From NCBI RefSeq assembly GCF_050947875.1, contig NC_134568.1, positions 204,063,017 through 204,127,016 of the forward strand: a stretch of 64,000 nt of DNA, written 5' to 3'. Position 1 is the first letter of the stretch; each line of letters opens with the position of its first letter. Under the pieces are notes generated by a model, which saw only the letters and a list, made by a program, of their open reading frames with translations, was not told the DNA's origin and made no database searches. Position numbers and translations under genes: made by a program. This stretch comes from Dermacentor variabilis. Lineage: Eukaryota; Arthropoda; Arachnida; Ixodida; Ixodidae. Positions 1 through 12,715 of the stretch are shown piece by piece.

Positions 1-531
1 GAGCGGCCACAAGCACCGACCCTGAGGAACCCATACCAGTCAACCCAAGCTACTCAGACATTCTGAATTACTATAAGGGGGTCCGAATCAAATACCCTCC
101 ACCCCACACCAGCCTAAATCAGCATGAAGCAACCTCTCGGAGGAGGCTGCAAACAGGAACATACCCAAATCTAAACACACTAAGCAAGATGTTTCCAACC
201 CAGTATAGAGACATTTGCCCCTGGTGCGGCGCCAAGCCCAGCTTATACCACATTACATGGGAATGCGTTCAGAACCAACAATTCTTTCAAATAAAAGACC
301 CGAGTGCGGAGCAGTGGGAGAGGGTGCTCTCCAGCAGCGACCCGAAAGTCCAGCATGGACTAGTAAGGCACGCTCACCGAGTAGCCACCCTCAGTGGTGC
401 CCTGGAATAGGGGCGTCGACCCTGCGCAGATGGGGAATAAGACCGTGACGACGGCCGACCACATCTGCCACCGCTAATTTCTAATCAATTAGAGCAAATA
501 AAGTTTTTCCTCCTCCTCCTCCTCCTCCCGG
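1..531 (+). mobile_element. 3' end of RNase H-bearing LINE, (TCC)n tail
   Basis: The window opens inside the element. Two overlapping frames give the tail RDICPWCGAKPSLYHITWEC, a CxxC...HxxxxC knuckle, and the end ATLSGALE. It is followed by AATAAAG and a TCC repeat (504-529). It is homologous to the minus-strand copies at 11181-11880 and 39622-41600. Several stops upstream of 189 show decay. Confidence 0.8.
189..410 (+). pseudogene. LINE ORF2 C-terminus (CxxC...HxxxxC knuckle)
   Basis: A 73-codon open segment matches residue for residue the end of the 194-codon frame at 11880-11296 (FPTQYRDICPWCGA, AEQWERVLSS, ATLSGALE). It is only the tail of a much longer protein; the rest lies upstream in other frames or outside the window. 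Confidence 0.75.
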
Positions 532-929
532 CGGCGCACAGTTCGATCACTTAATTCCGTGCGTTTGGACGAAGCTACGGCATTTGTGTGTAATTAGTGG
601 TGTAAGTGCATATCGTATGCATTGTGCCGAAGAACTGAACGAACTTCACGTCAAGGCCTTGGTGCTTGCAGCATACGCCTGGAAACTCAATAATTGCTTC
701 ATTTATGTATAACATCCATATTTACGTTCCGGCACAGCTCACGTATCCGCAACTTCTCAGGCTTCGATTCTGAATTCTGACTCAGTGATAATTCAGGCTT
801 CACACGTTTTAATTACCCGCAAGAAAAGTGAAAAAATACTTATCGAGAAGATTGTCAGGCAAGGAGACACGATCTCTGCAATTATATTTATTGTACGCTT
901 AGAAGAAGTATTCAAAATATTAGACTAAG
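532..929. other. No recognisable gene
   Basis: AT-rich sequence between two LINE tails. Nothing seen. Confidence 0.6.
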
Positions 930-1205
930 AAGGATTAAGGGCGGCGATCAACGACGAATGTGCGAACAAACTTCAGCCTGCCGATTGATTCATAGGCCGT
1001 GTAATTCATAGGGCAGTTAATCGGTGATACATTAGAAATACAGAGTGTTTGCGGGGGGAAAGGAAGCGCTATCGAGGACAGCATAAAATTAGGTTGGGTC
1101 ATGAAATCGGGAAATTTGCAGGCGTAACTTGGAATCATCTAGCGCAGGTCAGGGGTAATTATAGATCGCTGGGAGAGGCCTTCGTCCTGCAGTGAACCTA
1201 AAAGT
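930..1205 (+). mobile_element. RTE LINE 3' tail
   Basis: DNA and codons (GNLQA, LAQVRGNYRSLGEAFVLQ) match, on the opposite strand, the 3' end of the RTE at 56653-59480, including the shared GAGGCCTTCGTCCTGCAGT. It is 5'-truncated and full of stops. Confidence 0.7.
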
Positions 1206-2128
1206 ACGCCGATGACGTTTTACAGCATCCAAAACACGTCCGGAATGTTGACGGACCGTTACTATTCAGCCGCCGCTTGCTTCGTACTACGAGGCCGCAT
1301 TCGCTCGTTTACGGAACGGTGTCGGTCACCGCTTGGACATACCATACTGATGAACGTGCGGGCGCTGGGCCCCTTGCCTTGTGGCCATGGGAACTATATA
1401 TTATAGAGATTTTCTTATTGCAGTAATTATTATCGAAACAAAGACATTTAGTCGCTTTGTAGTACAGTGGTAGTGGTGGTGATGTATACAGGCGCGGTAG
1501 CCTGGCAGACCTTGCCGGCAACTGATCCGACTGAGCGTCTCTTTCTTCTCCAAATTAAGTCAGGCCTGTCTCTCGCAGAAATGTGAGAATAATGCGTAAC
1601 ACTTCCACTGCAGTTCTTTTGACGGCAGTGCGGTGAACGGGCGAGCGCGGTTCCGCTTTTCGGCACTGTAGCAGACGCCCGGAAAAGGAAGTTGTCGAAT
1701 GGGGGTGTGCAGTGATTTGGCCGTAAGAATATAGCCTCAAATGCATATACATGATGTGCGGTCGTGCTATCGGTTGACCGCGCTTCTTTCATTTATTGTC
1801 GTTTAATCCGAGTTTTGCTTCCTCCTCGCTTTCTTACGACGTCATAATTGCGCTGCCACTCCGGTTGCACCTTTATCTCAGCGTAAGAACTTTTTGACTA
1901 GGAAATTGCGTGCGAACAGCGCAGCTTAGTGAATTCCGCCCCTGATATTCTGCGACAGCCACAGCACAGTGCGACGTGTTACTTTCGGAAATAATTTGCA
2001 TAAAAGCTTTTCTTCACAAAATACTTTCGAATGTCTCGGACTCCAAGAAAACAATGAGAGATCTACCAAATTTTCTAGTTTTCCTTTTACTTTCTTCTCC
2101 CTACTAGATTGATGCATCACTTTTGCCT

Positions 2129-2130
<2 letters not shown>
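1206..2130. other. No recognisable gene
   Basis: Mixed composition with many stops. The overlapping frames at 1448-1792 show no domain. Confidence 0.6.

Positions 2131-2162
<32 letters not shown>
2131..2162. repeat. (GA)16 microsatellite
   Basis: Pure GA repeat adjoining CTCTTTATTAG, which may be the tail of a further retroelement to its right (2163-2300). Confidence 0.95.
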
Positions 2163-2164
<2 letters not shown>

Positions 2165-2339
2165 CTTTATTAGAAAAACAGAATTTTGCCGGCGCGCATG
2201 CAACCGCTGGCATGCTACTTTGTATAGGGACGGAGAATGGGAATAAACGATTCCAGAGGAGAGTGGAAGAAAAATAGAATAAAAATAAATATGAAATGTG
2301 CAAGTGCACCTGATCCTAATATTTAGTTGACATAGCAGG

Positions 2340-2930
2340 TAAATTTAGGCTTTTGTATATGAAACGTTCAATCTTTAAATCTTTCCTATTAGACCAATTT
2401 CTGACAGGTATTTGAACAATAAATCCAAAACCCGTTGCTGTTTTGAAGGGCCGGGCATTGGACCTAAGAGGCTGGATAATGTTAACGGATCGTGGCGAAT
2501 CATGTACATTTGTTGCTCAAAAAATTCTCTCGTCGCGGTACGCAGGGCATTATAGTAATATGTGCTCCATTGTCTCTAAGTTGCCACAGTTATCACAATA
2601 AGGGTTAGCGGTAAGCCCTATGCGGTACAGATAATTGTTCGTGTATGCCACGTTCAGTTGAAGACGATGGTACAAGGTCTCTAAGTGTCGAGGAAGTGGT
2701 CGTGGAATTTTCGGTCTCATTTTTGGGTCAAAGTAACGCAGGAAGTTATCTTGGTGAAGCGGCAGATTCCAGATGCGGTCTATTTCTTGATAGGCATATT
2801 TTCTTGCCATGTTTGAAGCGTCGGCTTTTGTAAAAAAATGTTCTTTTGAAATTGCGGTATTGATAACCAACGTGAGCCAATCGCAGCTATAGGCAAAGGC
2901 ACTTTCGACCTTGGAAAGGGGCATTCTGCC
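2340..2930 (-). mobile_element. LINE C-terminal fragment
   Basis: The frame 2924-2550 reads KARKYAYQEIDRIWN-like text, RLQLNVAYTNNYLYRIG and the knuckle CDNCGNLETMEHILL, then degrades. This is a typical tail of LINE ORF2. No RT remains. Confidence 0.65.
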
Positions 2931-2949
2931 TTCGTTCCCTGTGGGAACT

Positions 2950-3990
2950 CCTCCCCAGTATGCTCCACACCTTATGCTTCCAAAGTAATTATTTTAGAAA
3001 AGTAGTCCCTTGTCGCCTCTCTGTTGTGGGGTTCTTCACAGAATTACTTTCTACCTTTGTTCTCGCGTTCCTTCAAGCTCCCTTCAATTATAGTTCGTTG
3101 CAACGATTCTGTTTTCTCTACATACGGAGCATGCTGTTTTTGCTATGAATTCGCCGTGCATATATTGTAAACCAATTGATTTAGCCATGACAGAAAAAAA
3201 ATCGTTTTCAGGACGTTTAAATTTTGTGATATACAAATTGGTGTTCCAGCTTGTCTCCCAAACGACTCCCTATGGCAATGCAGGACGGCATTGAAGGAGT
3301 ATTGACATGACATTCTTTAGTTTTCGTTCTGTTTATTTCTTTCATTAAGGTCCTGCATGTCGAAATCTTGAAATAAATTAATTCTGACAAGGCTCAGAGT
3401 GCCCTCAATAATTTTCTATAATAGGTTTTCTAATAAAGCGTTTTGCTTGTGCTTCCTATGTGAGGTGCATGGAACATTACGTCATAATGCGGAAGGTGGT
3501 TACGCGGGAACAGAACTTCGCGACATTTTGACGCTCACTGCTGCTCGGTCATTCATATGCAATGCCCCTACCCGTTGCGCTGCTGGATGTGGCTGCATAA
3601 CAGAAGACCAAGCGAAGCTGGGGCGAGTGCCAAAAGTTCACGAAGTTCTGCTCCCCCGCGACCTTCTTCCACGTTATGACGTAATGATCCCTACGCCTCC
3701 TATAGGAAGCACAAGCGCGACTGTAGTAGTAGTAGGAAACCTATTATCGTTAGTAGGAAACCTATTACAGTAAATTATTTAGTGCACTCTGAGGCTGGCT
3801 ACTATTTTTCTAACGTTTCAAGGTCTATGAACGTGACTGAACGAAAAAAAGAGTTAAAGGTCGGTAATTTCATCTCAATATACTTCTTCAACTGGAACGC
3901 TAATCCATTCTTTAGCATATTTTGGGGACAGATAACTCGAAAGTGGTGCTAGCCTCGGGATTTCTCTTAAGTAGACGTCTCGCTTCGTGC
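2950..3990. other. No recognisable gene
   Basis: The 124-codon plus frame at 3399-3773 has no recognisable domain and ends in a small tandem GTAGTAGGAAACCTATTA duplication. Confidence 0.5.
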
Positions 3991-3991
3991 T

Positions 3992-4363
<372 letters not shown>

Positions 4364-5281
4364 TTTTGCTAAGCCGCCATCCCTTCACTACTCCTCGGCT
4401 TCAATTTCGCAATTGCAACGTGTGCCCGAAAGTGAATAATTAAAAAAAGTTATGTAGTGAATGTGTCTAATTAACTATCTAGATATTGATATTTTTCATT
4501 CAAGTCAAATCAAATCAAATCAAGTTTATTCATTACAAAAAAAAAAGGAAACGGTTACATTTTTGTTTTGCAGACGAGGGTCCCAAAGTCGGACACTGTT
4601 ACCGGCACCCCCGGTAGCTAAGTATAAGAAGAAAATAACATAGGTGGCAGGACCGAAATAGAATTTACAAAATGTACACTGAGAGAAACAAAGAGGTGAA
4701 GTGCAACAACAGAAACCTGATCAGGACTGCAATGTACAGCATTACTATCAACAAACAAATACAAAATCGGCGTACAACAGAACCTTTAAATTATGTAAAG
4801 AAGTCACATGACGAAAGTACAAATATCAGTGTGCTAAAAATGTACTTATAAAGAATTTCAACAGACACAAAAAGCCAGAGAATACATAAAAAGAAGCATT
4901 TATAAACAAAACGACTAAAGGCAACGGCAAGCATGTTAATAGCAAAACATAGGAAAAACAGTGATAAGAATAAATAAATAAAACATTTGCTACCATAATT
5001 GCGTCAATGCGTTTAAAGCAAATCTTTAAGGGATTTTTGAAGGCATAGAACGAAGTGAGTGATCTTATGGTAAGCGATTCCATAAAGATATGCCAGAAAA
5101 AGATGACGTTAGTTTACCATAATTGGTACGAACATGAAGCAATAAAAATTTCTGTTAAGGGCAAACCTAATTCTACTGTAGTTATGTAAATCATTTAAGT
5201 CAACGAATTCGTAAAGCAATTGGTTGTTAAGTAACTTGAAAAATAAGATTGTTAAGCTATATTGAAACAAGTTCACAGTCG

Positions 5282-5867
5282 TTAAAATGAAGTTGTGACG
5301 GAGCAAAATGGATGCATTTGACTGTCGAGGGCTGCTAGTAATGATATGAATGGCTTGATTTTGTAAATGCTGAACTGATGACAGGCGACATGTGCACGTA
5401 TTACCCCAGGCAGCGATTCCATAGCCAATATGACTATGAATAAAGGCAAAGTGATAAAAGAGCCTTGTGTTAAAATAAGGCGCGTGCTTTTATTAGAGCG
5501 CGAATGCCAAATGCCTTTTTTTCTTAATATTGGTAATGTGGGAGTCAAATTTGAGGTTAGCGTCCAGGAGAACACCGAGGAATAGAACCAAGTCACCGGG
5601 TTGAATTTGATGAGCACCAAGTGTTAACGCTAGTGGAGAAGTTAGCACCCTGTGACAACTATTGAATATTATATATGCCGTTTCCTCGGGATTAATAATT
5701 AGGTAATTACATTGACACCAATATATAACGTCAGTTACCGCAGCATTTAACTTTGATGTTAATGAGGTTAACGACGTGTCTGATAATGATAAGGTGGTGT
5801 CTTCGGCGTATAAAACGCAATGAGATGAATGTGAAAGGTCGGGTAGGTCCATTAATGTAAATGACAA
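5282..5867 (-). pseudogene. CR1-like RT, catalytic motif C to thumb
   Basis: Starts after a break. YAEDT stands where YADDT is expected, so the second-position Asp is lost or mutated. It is followed by CQCNYLIINPEETAYIIF and FLGVLLDANLKFDSHI. A shift divides it into 5867-5493 and 5620-5282. Confidence 0.78.
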
Positions 5868-6201
5868 ATAGTAATGGACGGAATGGACCCCTGTGGTACA
5901 CCTAGGTAAATTATATTAGTTTGAGAAAGGGTACCAGCTACAGAAGCCGCGTACTACCTATCCAACAAATAGCTTTTTATAGAGTTAAAGTGGGATTAGT
6001 AATACCGTATGCTTCAAGTTTGGTAAACAAAATGCTGTGATTAATCGTGTCAAGAGCTTTGTTGTAATCTAAAAAGACAGAGCCAACGAATTTACCACAA
6101 TCTATAGACTTCTTAATAAAATCGGTTAAAGAGAGCAGTGCTAAGCGAGTAGAACTTCAGGAACGAAAACCGAACTGACAGGGATTAATTATATTACATT
6201 T

Positions 6202-6492
6202 TTAAAAGTAGTTATTTAAACGTTTAACCAATAACTGTTCAATAATTCTACCTAAAGCGGAAAGAATAGATATTGGTCTGTAGTTAGAAATGAGGTCTTT
6301 GGCACCCTTCTTAAATACGGGAATAAGCTTAGCCTTATTTAGAGATAGAGGAAAAGTGCCGGATTCGAAATTGCGATTAGTTATGGTACATATTGGTTCA
6401 GAAATAATATTAGCAACTAATTTTAAATGGTGTGCGCAAATGTTATCTAAAACCGAGATCGTGTTTTTCAGGCTACAGATTGTTAAATACAC
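6202..6492 (-). pseudogene. CR1-like RT, N-terminal part
   Basis: 96 codons with FPLSLNKAKLIPVFKKGAK and ISNYRPISILSALGRIIEQL, the fingers region of CR1/L2-type RTs. The linker 7118-6522 precedes it in another frame. It is interrupted at 6202, before motif A. Confidence 0.78.
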
Positions 6493-6521
6493 CTCTCGAG
6501 CAGTAACAGGGGGAAAAAAAA

Positions 6522-7118
6522 TTAGTGAGGTGATCTAGACAAGGTTGGCTGAGTTACTGTGTTGTCATTTATTTGTGACAGAGCAAAATACTCTCTAAAG
6601 GCATTGACAACATGAGTGAGCTCTTGGTATGTTGTACCATTCAGGTTAATTTTGCAGCATTGTTCAGGCGCAGAAGATTTATTAATACATTCGTTCAGAA
6701 GCTTCCATTGTTCTTTTTTTCGATTACTGCTGTTTATTAAATTCATTTTCATAATAGCGCCTTTTAGCCTGTTTAAGTAGCGTGTTAAGAATATAACAAT
6801 ATTTTTTTTATAACACAGGGCCCAATTAGAGTTAAAAGGTTGCCTTTTAGTTTTTCTGTATAGGTTATCTTTCTTCCTTAAGTTAGTCAGTAATGCGGAC
6901 ATCATCCACGGGTTGCAGGCATACTTATATTTCTTCTTACACCTAACGGTCCGGGTGCGCATTGAAACGGCATGTAAAAACAACGCAGACAATTTATCAA
7001 CTGCTACTGCCAGATCTTCCAACAGATTGACCTGAGTCCAATTAGTATTGGTAATGGTATCAATAAATGTATCTTGGTTAAATACTGATGTACTGAAAAA
7101 AACGTTGGTGATTGGCAC
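6522..7118 (-). pseudogene. CR1-like LINE endonuclease-RT linker
   Basis: A 198-codon frame with the linker motif PWMMSALLTNLRKKDNLYRK typical of CR1/L2 elements between endonuclease and RT. There is no catalytic motif. It follows an endonuclease remnant (7462-7118). Confidence 0.7.
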
Positions 7119-7165
7119 TAGACTGTTAAATGTAACAAAATGGGAAAATTATCGGTTATATCAGT

Positions 7166-7197
7166 ACACACTACTCCCGACACAGGGAGTAGTGTGT
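7166..7197. repeat. Perfect 13-bp inverted repeat, 6-nt loop
   Basis: 7166-7178 and 7185-7197 pair perfectly. An overlapping second palindrome (ACTCCCGACACA with TGTGTCGGGAGT) is also present. It lies in the LINE endonuclease remnant. Confidence 0.85.
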
Positions 7198-7557
7198 CGG
7201 GAGTTCTTGTTTGGAACGATAACTTGTTAAATATGACGGGCAGAGCAAGTAGGAAATCTGTGACAGAAAATGATTCAGCTTCGAACTTCGAAAACAGCCG
7301 GTTTACACGTGTGAATGAAAACAAAATAAAAACATACAAAGAATCCGAAGGTAATCGTGTATGCGCGTCAATCATTGTAAACATGCACCACTGTACACGT
7401 CCCGGGTCCATCACTTGTTCAACAGTGTTATCGAAAGACGGCAGACATAAGTTTCGTCGCACGATTTAATTTGAGCATCTTCAATGATTTCCCGCATGCT
7501 GTGGGTTACCGAACAGGGCATATGCTACTGATTAAGATCGCTGGCTATAAGCTACTC

Positions 7558-7745
7558 TAGGTCAGTGGTTGTGGCGTTGAGCTGCTGGCCATGCTGTCGA
7601 GGGTTCGATACCGGCGGCTGCATTCCGACTGAGAACGAAAGCGCCCGTGCAGGGACATTAGGTGCTACCGCAGGTAATAAAAATAACTCTGGAGTCTCCC
7701 AGTACGACGTGCCTCGTAATCTTAACGTGGTTTAAGCTTTTATCA
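7558..7745 (+). mobile_element. Diverged Ruka-like SINE
   Basis: B-box-like GGGTTCGATACC, TCTGGAGTCTCCCAGTACGA and GTGCCTCGTAATCTT follow the Ruka order but with many changes. No target duplication is visible. Confidence 0.6.
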
Positions 7746-8578
7746 CTGGCTTTTGCATGGTCTTTTTTTTTTTGCGAAATCTGACTAGCAGAAGGAGGCT
7801 TATCCCCGTGTGATAGTAGCAGATACCTTACTTCACTTCAGATTGTGCAAAAATGAGAATATCATTCAAATGAAAATAAAAGTTATGTTGCATGAGAAGT
7901 ATAGCGGTAATCACCAAGCTTTAGAATTCTTACGCAAAACGCAGGCCAGCTAAAATTAATGATACAATGGTGCCCTCTTTCTGCCGAACTACTTGAACTG
8001 AAAACATTCTGTGCTTAGCCACTCCCTGTTCCTTCTTGCACCCCTTATCGGGCGCGCGCTGTTAGTACAATAATGTGCCGCTTACACGTGTGTTCTTGTG
8101 GTGGGGAAGTTGTTGGCATGTGTTTAATTACATTCGTCATACAGACTGGTCAACCATTACTTTTATGAAAGTGAGGCGCTTGACGGCCGTCTACTGGATA
8201 CGGCTTTGTTATCGCATCACATAGGTTGAGAGCAGCGAAGCATTATGTTCGCACGTTAATTATCGATTTCTTGCTTGAATGAGCTGTAAAAATACGGGCA
8301 ACAACCGAATTCAACTGGAGCACCGATTTGGGCGGCCTGCACCGAACTTGCCTTTCCGCATCGCGGTCGTTGCGGAAGTTGGCCGGCACATCGAAAGAGG
8401 CCACGTCAGTTAGTTCCGCTAAATCTTCTGCTGTAGCCGGCGTTCGGATACGCCGGAGAAGGTTATGCTGCCTGTCTCTTTAGACGATTTCCGCGCCAGT
8501 AAAGTCGCTACGACTCGAACTGAAGTTACGTTTGACCATAAACAGTGATAAAGTGCAGACTACAAGACTACAATTTCG
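7746..8578. other. No recognisable gene
   Basis: Unique-looking sequence between two Ruka copies; stops in all frames. Confidence 0.6.
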
Positions 8579-8589
8579 AGTACTACCAC

Positions 8590-8826
8590 ACCCGCCGTGG
8601 TTGCTCAGTGGCTATGGTGTTAGGCTGCTGGGCACGAGGTCGCGGGATCGAATCCCGGCCACGGCGGCCGCATTCCGATGGGGGAGAAATGCGAAAACAC
8701 CCGTGTACTTAGATTTAGGTGCACGTTAAAGAATCCCAGGTGGTTGAAATTTCCGGAGTCCTCCACTACGGCGTGCCTCATAATCAGAAAGTGGTTTTGG
8801 CACGTAAAACCCCATAATTTAATTTA
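8590..8826 (+). mobile_element. Full-length Ruka SINE with 11-bp target duplication
   Basis: Starts CCGCCGTGGTTGCTCAGTGG (A-box region), with B box GGGATCGAATCCC. It is flanked by AGTACTACCAC at 8579-8589 and 8827-8837. It ends CCCATAATTTAATTTA. This is the best reference copy in the window. Confidence 0.9.
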
Positions 8827-9058
8827 AGTACTACCACGTGCGAACTCCATGACTCGACATCAGTGAACGTGGTGTGTGTAGAAAGGCTAGATTCTATTCT
8901 GAAGAATTGCTGGCTCTCCCGTAATCGAGAGTATATGTAAGCATGAAATAGCAACCGGCAAATCAGATTGCTTGGAGTGACACTAGCCACAATCTTAAAA
9001 TGGGTGTAGTGCATGTTCGCAACGGCACACCGCACAACACCGCACCACGCCATACTGT

Positions 9059-9370
9059 GTGCCAGTTCATATGGACGCTGCCCAGGTAGAAGAAGACAAC
9101 CAGGCTGAACGCGGCACGCCAGGCAGTGAAAGATGCCAGGGAGAAAGAGCGCACTGCCCAGCTATAAGAATAAAATCGCCTGAAGGAGGAGCCATGGAGC
9201 GTGACGCCATCTCTCGAGGCGACGCAAAACCCCCACCGTGGAACTCACGGACCGCTGGCGTTCAAACGAGCACAGGCAACCCTGTCTCTGCGCCAAAAGA
9301 TGAAAATGAAGTCTATGGTGCCCTGTATCTGCCTTTGGAACGTTGCCTCCCCATTGGAAATGACAAATAA
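9059..9370 (+). other. Unassigned 103-codon open frame ending at AATAAA
   Basis: Open from 9059 to a TAA at 9368 that overlaps AATAAA (9366-9371). Content is Glu/Arg/Pro-rich with no domain I recognise. An alternative frame reads a charged stretch RLNAARQAVKDAREKER. A retroposed gene end or an unclassified element tail would fit; a host exon cannot be excluded. Confidence 0.2.
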
Positions 9371-9399
9371 AGCTTCAGCTTACTAGAAGTTTCAGCTTG

Positions 9400-11180
9400 A
9401 GTGATACTGTGAACAAACATTAGCAAGAACAAGGAAGCAATATTTTTGTAACTTGTTTATGCAGTAACTATCGTATGTAATGCGGTCCTATACAAAGGGC
9501 TGGGGGCCAGAGACCGCACTTAAGTTTTGACTGGTCGCCCGGTTGAACTCGTTTTGTTCTCGCAACTTACCCGGGTGTTCTCATTTTGGTTCCCGGACAA
9601 GGGAACTGGTTCCATGAGGCTGCTTAAGAAAAATATGTTTATTACAATTCATTTGCGAGAACTTGATTTCATAACTCGATACCATCTGTTAGCATCATTG
9701 TACAAATCCCGCCCGTGAACTGTGGCGCTACCCTCCCCCCCCCCCAATGGTAGAAGAAATAAAAAATAATCATGTTCGCAAGATTAATTGTGCTGTTGGG
9801 CTAGGCGGTTTCACATAGGGCTATTTTACAGTGTCAGAAACGGGACAACCACATAGACGAGACAAGACACAGTGCTTTGTCTTGTCTCGTCTGTATCGTT
9901 GTTGTGTGTGTTTTTTTTTTTGCGCTGGAAAATAGCATAAAGGAAGATGTCTGTATAAAGAGCCAGGTTAGTGACTTGTATTTCTTGCTTCCGACACGCA
10001 CGCTGAGCTAAGTGATGCACAGAGACAGAGCCCAGTACTTCTTGACGTGTAGCTCGTAGCTGGTGGTACCGTGCAATTAATCAGCAATGCTGCGCATGTC
10101 TACGTTACTTCGTTTAGTACGCTATTTTTCTTCTGTCTTCTACTGGGAGTTCCGGACACTTAATAACAGTCGAAAATGCTTTGGTCTCGCAGAAATGTAG
10201 GCCAAGCAAGCTTGGCTCCTATTGCTCGATTTGTCTGAAGAAGTTGTGGATGAAAAATAGTATAAGGGCAAAAATTCAAAAGAGGTCAATAAAGATTTCG
10301 TCAGAGTTACTAATAACACCAAATCTTCTAAACAATGTCACTAAGACTTACGCCGATGTTCGTAAAACAGTAATCAGAGGACCATCATATGTGATGCTAT
10401 CGAGAGTGAGCCACCATATTCATTTTTAACTACACCTCTATGACCTCGCTCCCACTGAAAACAAGTGAGGTTAAAATGCGAGGCTAAAAGACAGGACGCT
10501 TCTAATGCATTTGATAAATATATTGCGCGGTTGGCGAAGAGCAAACAGTCCGAAAGTCTGTTGTGATTATGGCTGATGACAAAGAAGGCAGGTAACTTAC
10601 GCGGAGCTAAAGCAACCGTCCACGATTCGACGTGAGAATGCAAGAGGGAGATCAACTTTCTTTTACAGACGGCTGGTACGTGCCCCCATCTATTCCCCAC
10701 TCGTGGGTAACCTGGATCACTCTACCGGAACTGCTCAGCCTTGTGCTCTGGCGACTCATCGTGCCTAACATTAATCACATCCTCGAAATTAGCCGATTTC
10801 AGCTTGAATGATGAGCGTGAAGTCAGGTAGACGAATTCAAAAGACCAATTCAGGAACGATGACACTACGCCGTCGCCTGCGCATTTTTCCCCCCCACAAA
10901 AACCAAACCGAAGCATCAGTCACAATCACCGTCTGTACTTGAAGCTGAACGAGGTCGTCGTCCAGAAGATCGCCTAGGCACTGAGAGGGAAAATTTCGGC
11001 TTTATTTAGAAAGACATCATCAAGTTCCTTGTTAGTGTGGCCATACAATGTTACACTCGTGGACGGGGGCATTCAAGGGCGCCAAGGTTGTTTCCACGAA
11101 AATCACTTTTGGGCAATGTAAACGAGTTAAAATATTCGGCCTGCTCGTGAATGAAATTGCATCTTCTCAATAAAATTAAT
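9400..11180. other. No recognisable gene apart from a hairpin at 9855
   Basis: Short frames at 10374-10700 and 10722-10916 carry no motif. Confidence 0.55.
9855..9892. repeat. Perfect hairpin: 15-bp inverted repeat, 8-nt loop
   Basis: 9855-9869 and 9878-9892 are perfect inverted copies of AGACGAGACAAGACA. The setting (CAGAAACGGGACAACC... and a T-run followed by GCGCTGG) resembles the other foldback copies in the window. Confidence 0.75.
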
Positions 11181-11900
11181 TGGGAGGAGGAGGAAGTAAA
11201 CTTTATTGCTCTAGAAAGAGTAATTCAGCGGTCGGGCCGGATGTCTTCATCTTCTATTGGTTGATGACGATCTCCGGCCTGCATGGTTGGCGCCCCTATT
11301 CCAGGGCACCACTGAGCGTGGCTGCTCGTCGGGCATGATCCACCGGCCTTCGTTGGAGGCTAGGGTCGCCGCTGGAGAGCACGCTCTCCCACTGCTCCGC
11401 ACTCGGATTTTCTATTTTGTGGAATGCCTTATTCGTATTGCACTCCCATGTGATGTGATAAAGTGTGGGTATTGCGCCACACCACGGGCATGTGTCCCTG
11501 TGTTGACTCGGGAACATTTTGCTTAATATATGCAAATTTGGGAAAGTTCCTGTCTGCAGCTTTCGCCAGGAAACTGCCTGTTGTTGAGTGAGTGTATTAT
11601 GGGGCGGGGGATATCTGATCCTCGTCCCTCTATGGTAATTTTGTATGTCGGAGTACGTTGGGATCACTGTCATGAAATCCTTAGGGTCTCTGTTTAGGTC
11701 CTTCTCTGTGGGGATGCATATATACTTTTTAAAGTTTTTTACTGAAACGATGCCGAACTGACCGCAATGGGAGGCAGGCATGTCTCCGACCAATTTATTA
11801 AGCGTAGTAAGGTCAGGTATTGGGCCATTTAATTTACAGTCCAGGAACACGCGAGTCAGCACCCAATCATGGTAACACATGCCTGCTTCTCGCTGCTTTC
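11181..11900 (-). mobile_element. 3' fragment of RNase H-bearing LINE
   Basis: The 194-codon frame 11880-11296 covers the end of RNase H and the tail, with RKLQTGTFPNLHIL and CPWCGAIPTLYHITWEC. The 3' end at 11181 shows AGAGCAATAAAGTTT (minus) and a short TCC repeat, as in the copy at 1-531. Confidence 0.8.
11296..11880 (-). pseudogene. LINE ORF2 C-terminal segment
   Basis: The frame is open for 194 codons but lacks RT and most of RNase H. The tail knuckle has two cysteines (CPWC), then His and Cys (HITWEC). It probably binds nucleic acid in the intact element. It has no start context of its own. Confidence 0.75.
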
Positions 11901-12149
11901 CACTTCTTTTATTCTGGCCTTCACTCGATGGAGATCTTGTTAGAACTACTGAAAATGTGCCACCAATGTGTCAGCTCCTCAGTGCAATGCCAAATTTATG
12001 AAACCCGGTTAGCGGCGACGCACCACGCATATCATGTTTTTTCAAGAAATCCATGCACTCCGCCTTACCCGACATCCTGCTACAACTATCAGCTGATTGG
12101 TTCAGCAGTTTTGCGACTTCAGCCATAGAGCTGAAAAACTCAGGGGCCC

Positions 12150-12715
12150 TAGTGACTAAACCAAAACAGTCACTTTTCGAGAGAGAGAGAACATCTTGAT
12201 TCTTGGATGTCTTGATTTGCAGGAATCGTTTCCTCTTGAGGGGAATCCTTGCGTCGTCTTGGCTGCGACCGCCCTCTCAACCGACATGATCTGGCCCAAG
12301 AGGCGGGAGCTGGGCAACACTGTCTCCCACTGTTCTTGGGGTGAGGTGTAGGGGGTAGAGGAGGCATGTCTGGATTTTCTTTGCAATCTATAAGAATGTG
12401 CCTGAGTGTTCCTAGCTGTTCGCTGTATTTACGTTGTTCGTCATATTGAGTACGGAACACGAGCTGAACGCTTCATTCGGTGCGAGACAATCTGAGTGTT
12501 TCTTGCGTTTTCGTGAGATGTGGATGCGGTGGTGGGAGTGTTCTACAGTTGAGTATGTAGTGTCGAGTGATTTCTTGGTATGTTGCTAGTATAGTGAGTT
12601 TCTCCGGGGCCTGGTCGATAATTTCTCGGGCCATTTGCGACCGTCTTTTGGCGACCGCGTCAGTCACGTGGCCTTCGTGGCTCGCTGCTGCGAATGTTAG
12701 TTTCGACATTTATTA
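12150..12715 (-). mobile_element. 3' fragment of a related LINE
   Basis: Two frames, 12709-12473 and 12460-12170, separated by a shift, read EITRHYILNCRTLPPPHPHL, QETLRLSRTE and then EQLGTLRHILIDC. This is a decayed equivalent of the RNase H-to-knuckle linker and tail of I-like LINEs. It lies just upstream of the copy at 11.2-11.9 kb and in the same orientation. Confidence 0.65.

Larger units (their letters stand above)
4503..7465 (-). mobile_element. CR1/L2-like LINE, about 3 kb, decayed
   Basis: The minus-strand pieces in order are an endonuclease remnant (7462-7118), the linker (7118-6522), the RT N-part (6492-6202) and the RT palm/thumb (5867-5282). The C-terminal part follows near 5083. 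The 3' end at 4503 is an (ATTTG)n-like tail (CAAAT repeats on the plus strand at 4505-4522). Frames are broken repeatedly. Confidence 0.82.

Noticed and set aside
8590..8670. Functional tRNA genes at Ruka heads
   Set aside because: The heads keep the promoter boxes but continue into a shared SINE body and lack a sound cloverleaf.
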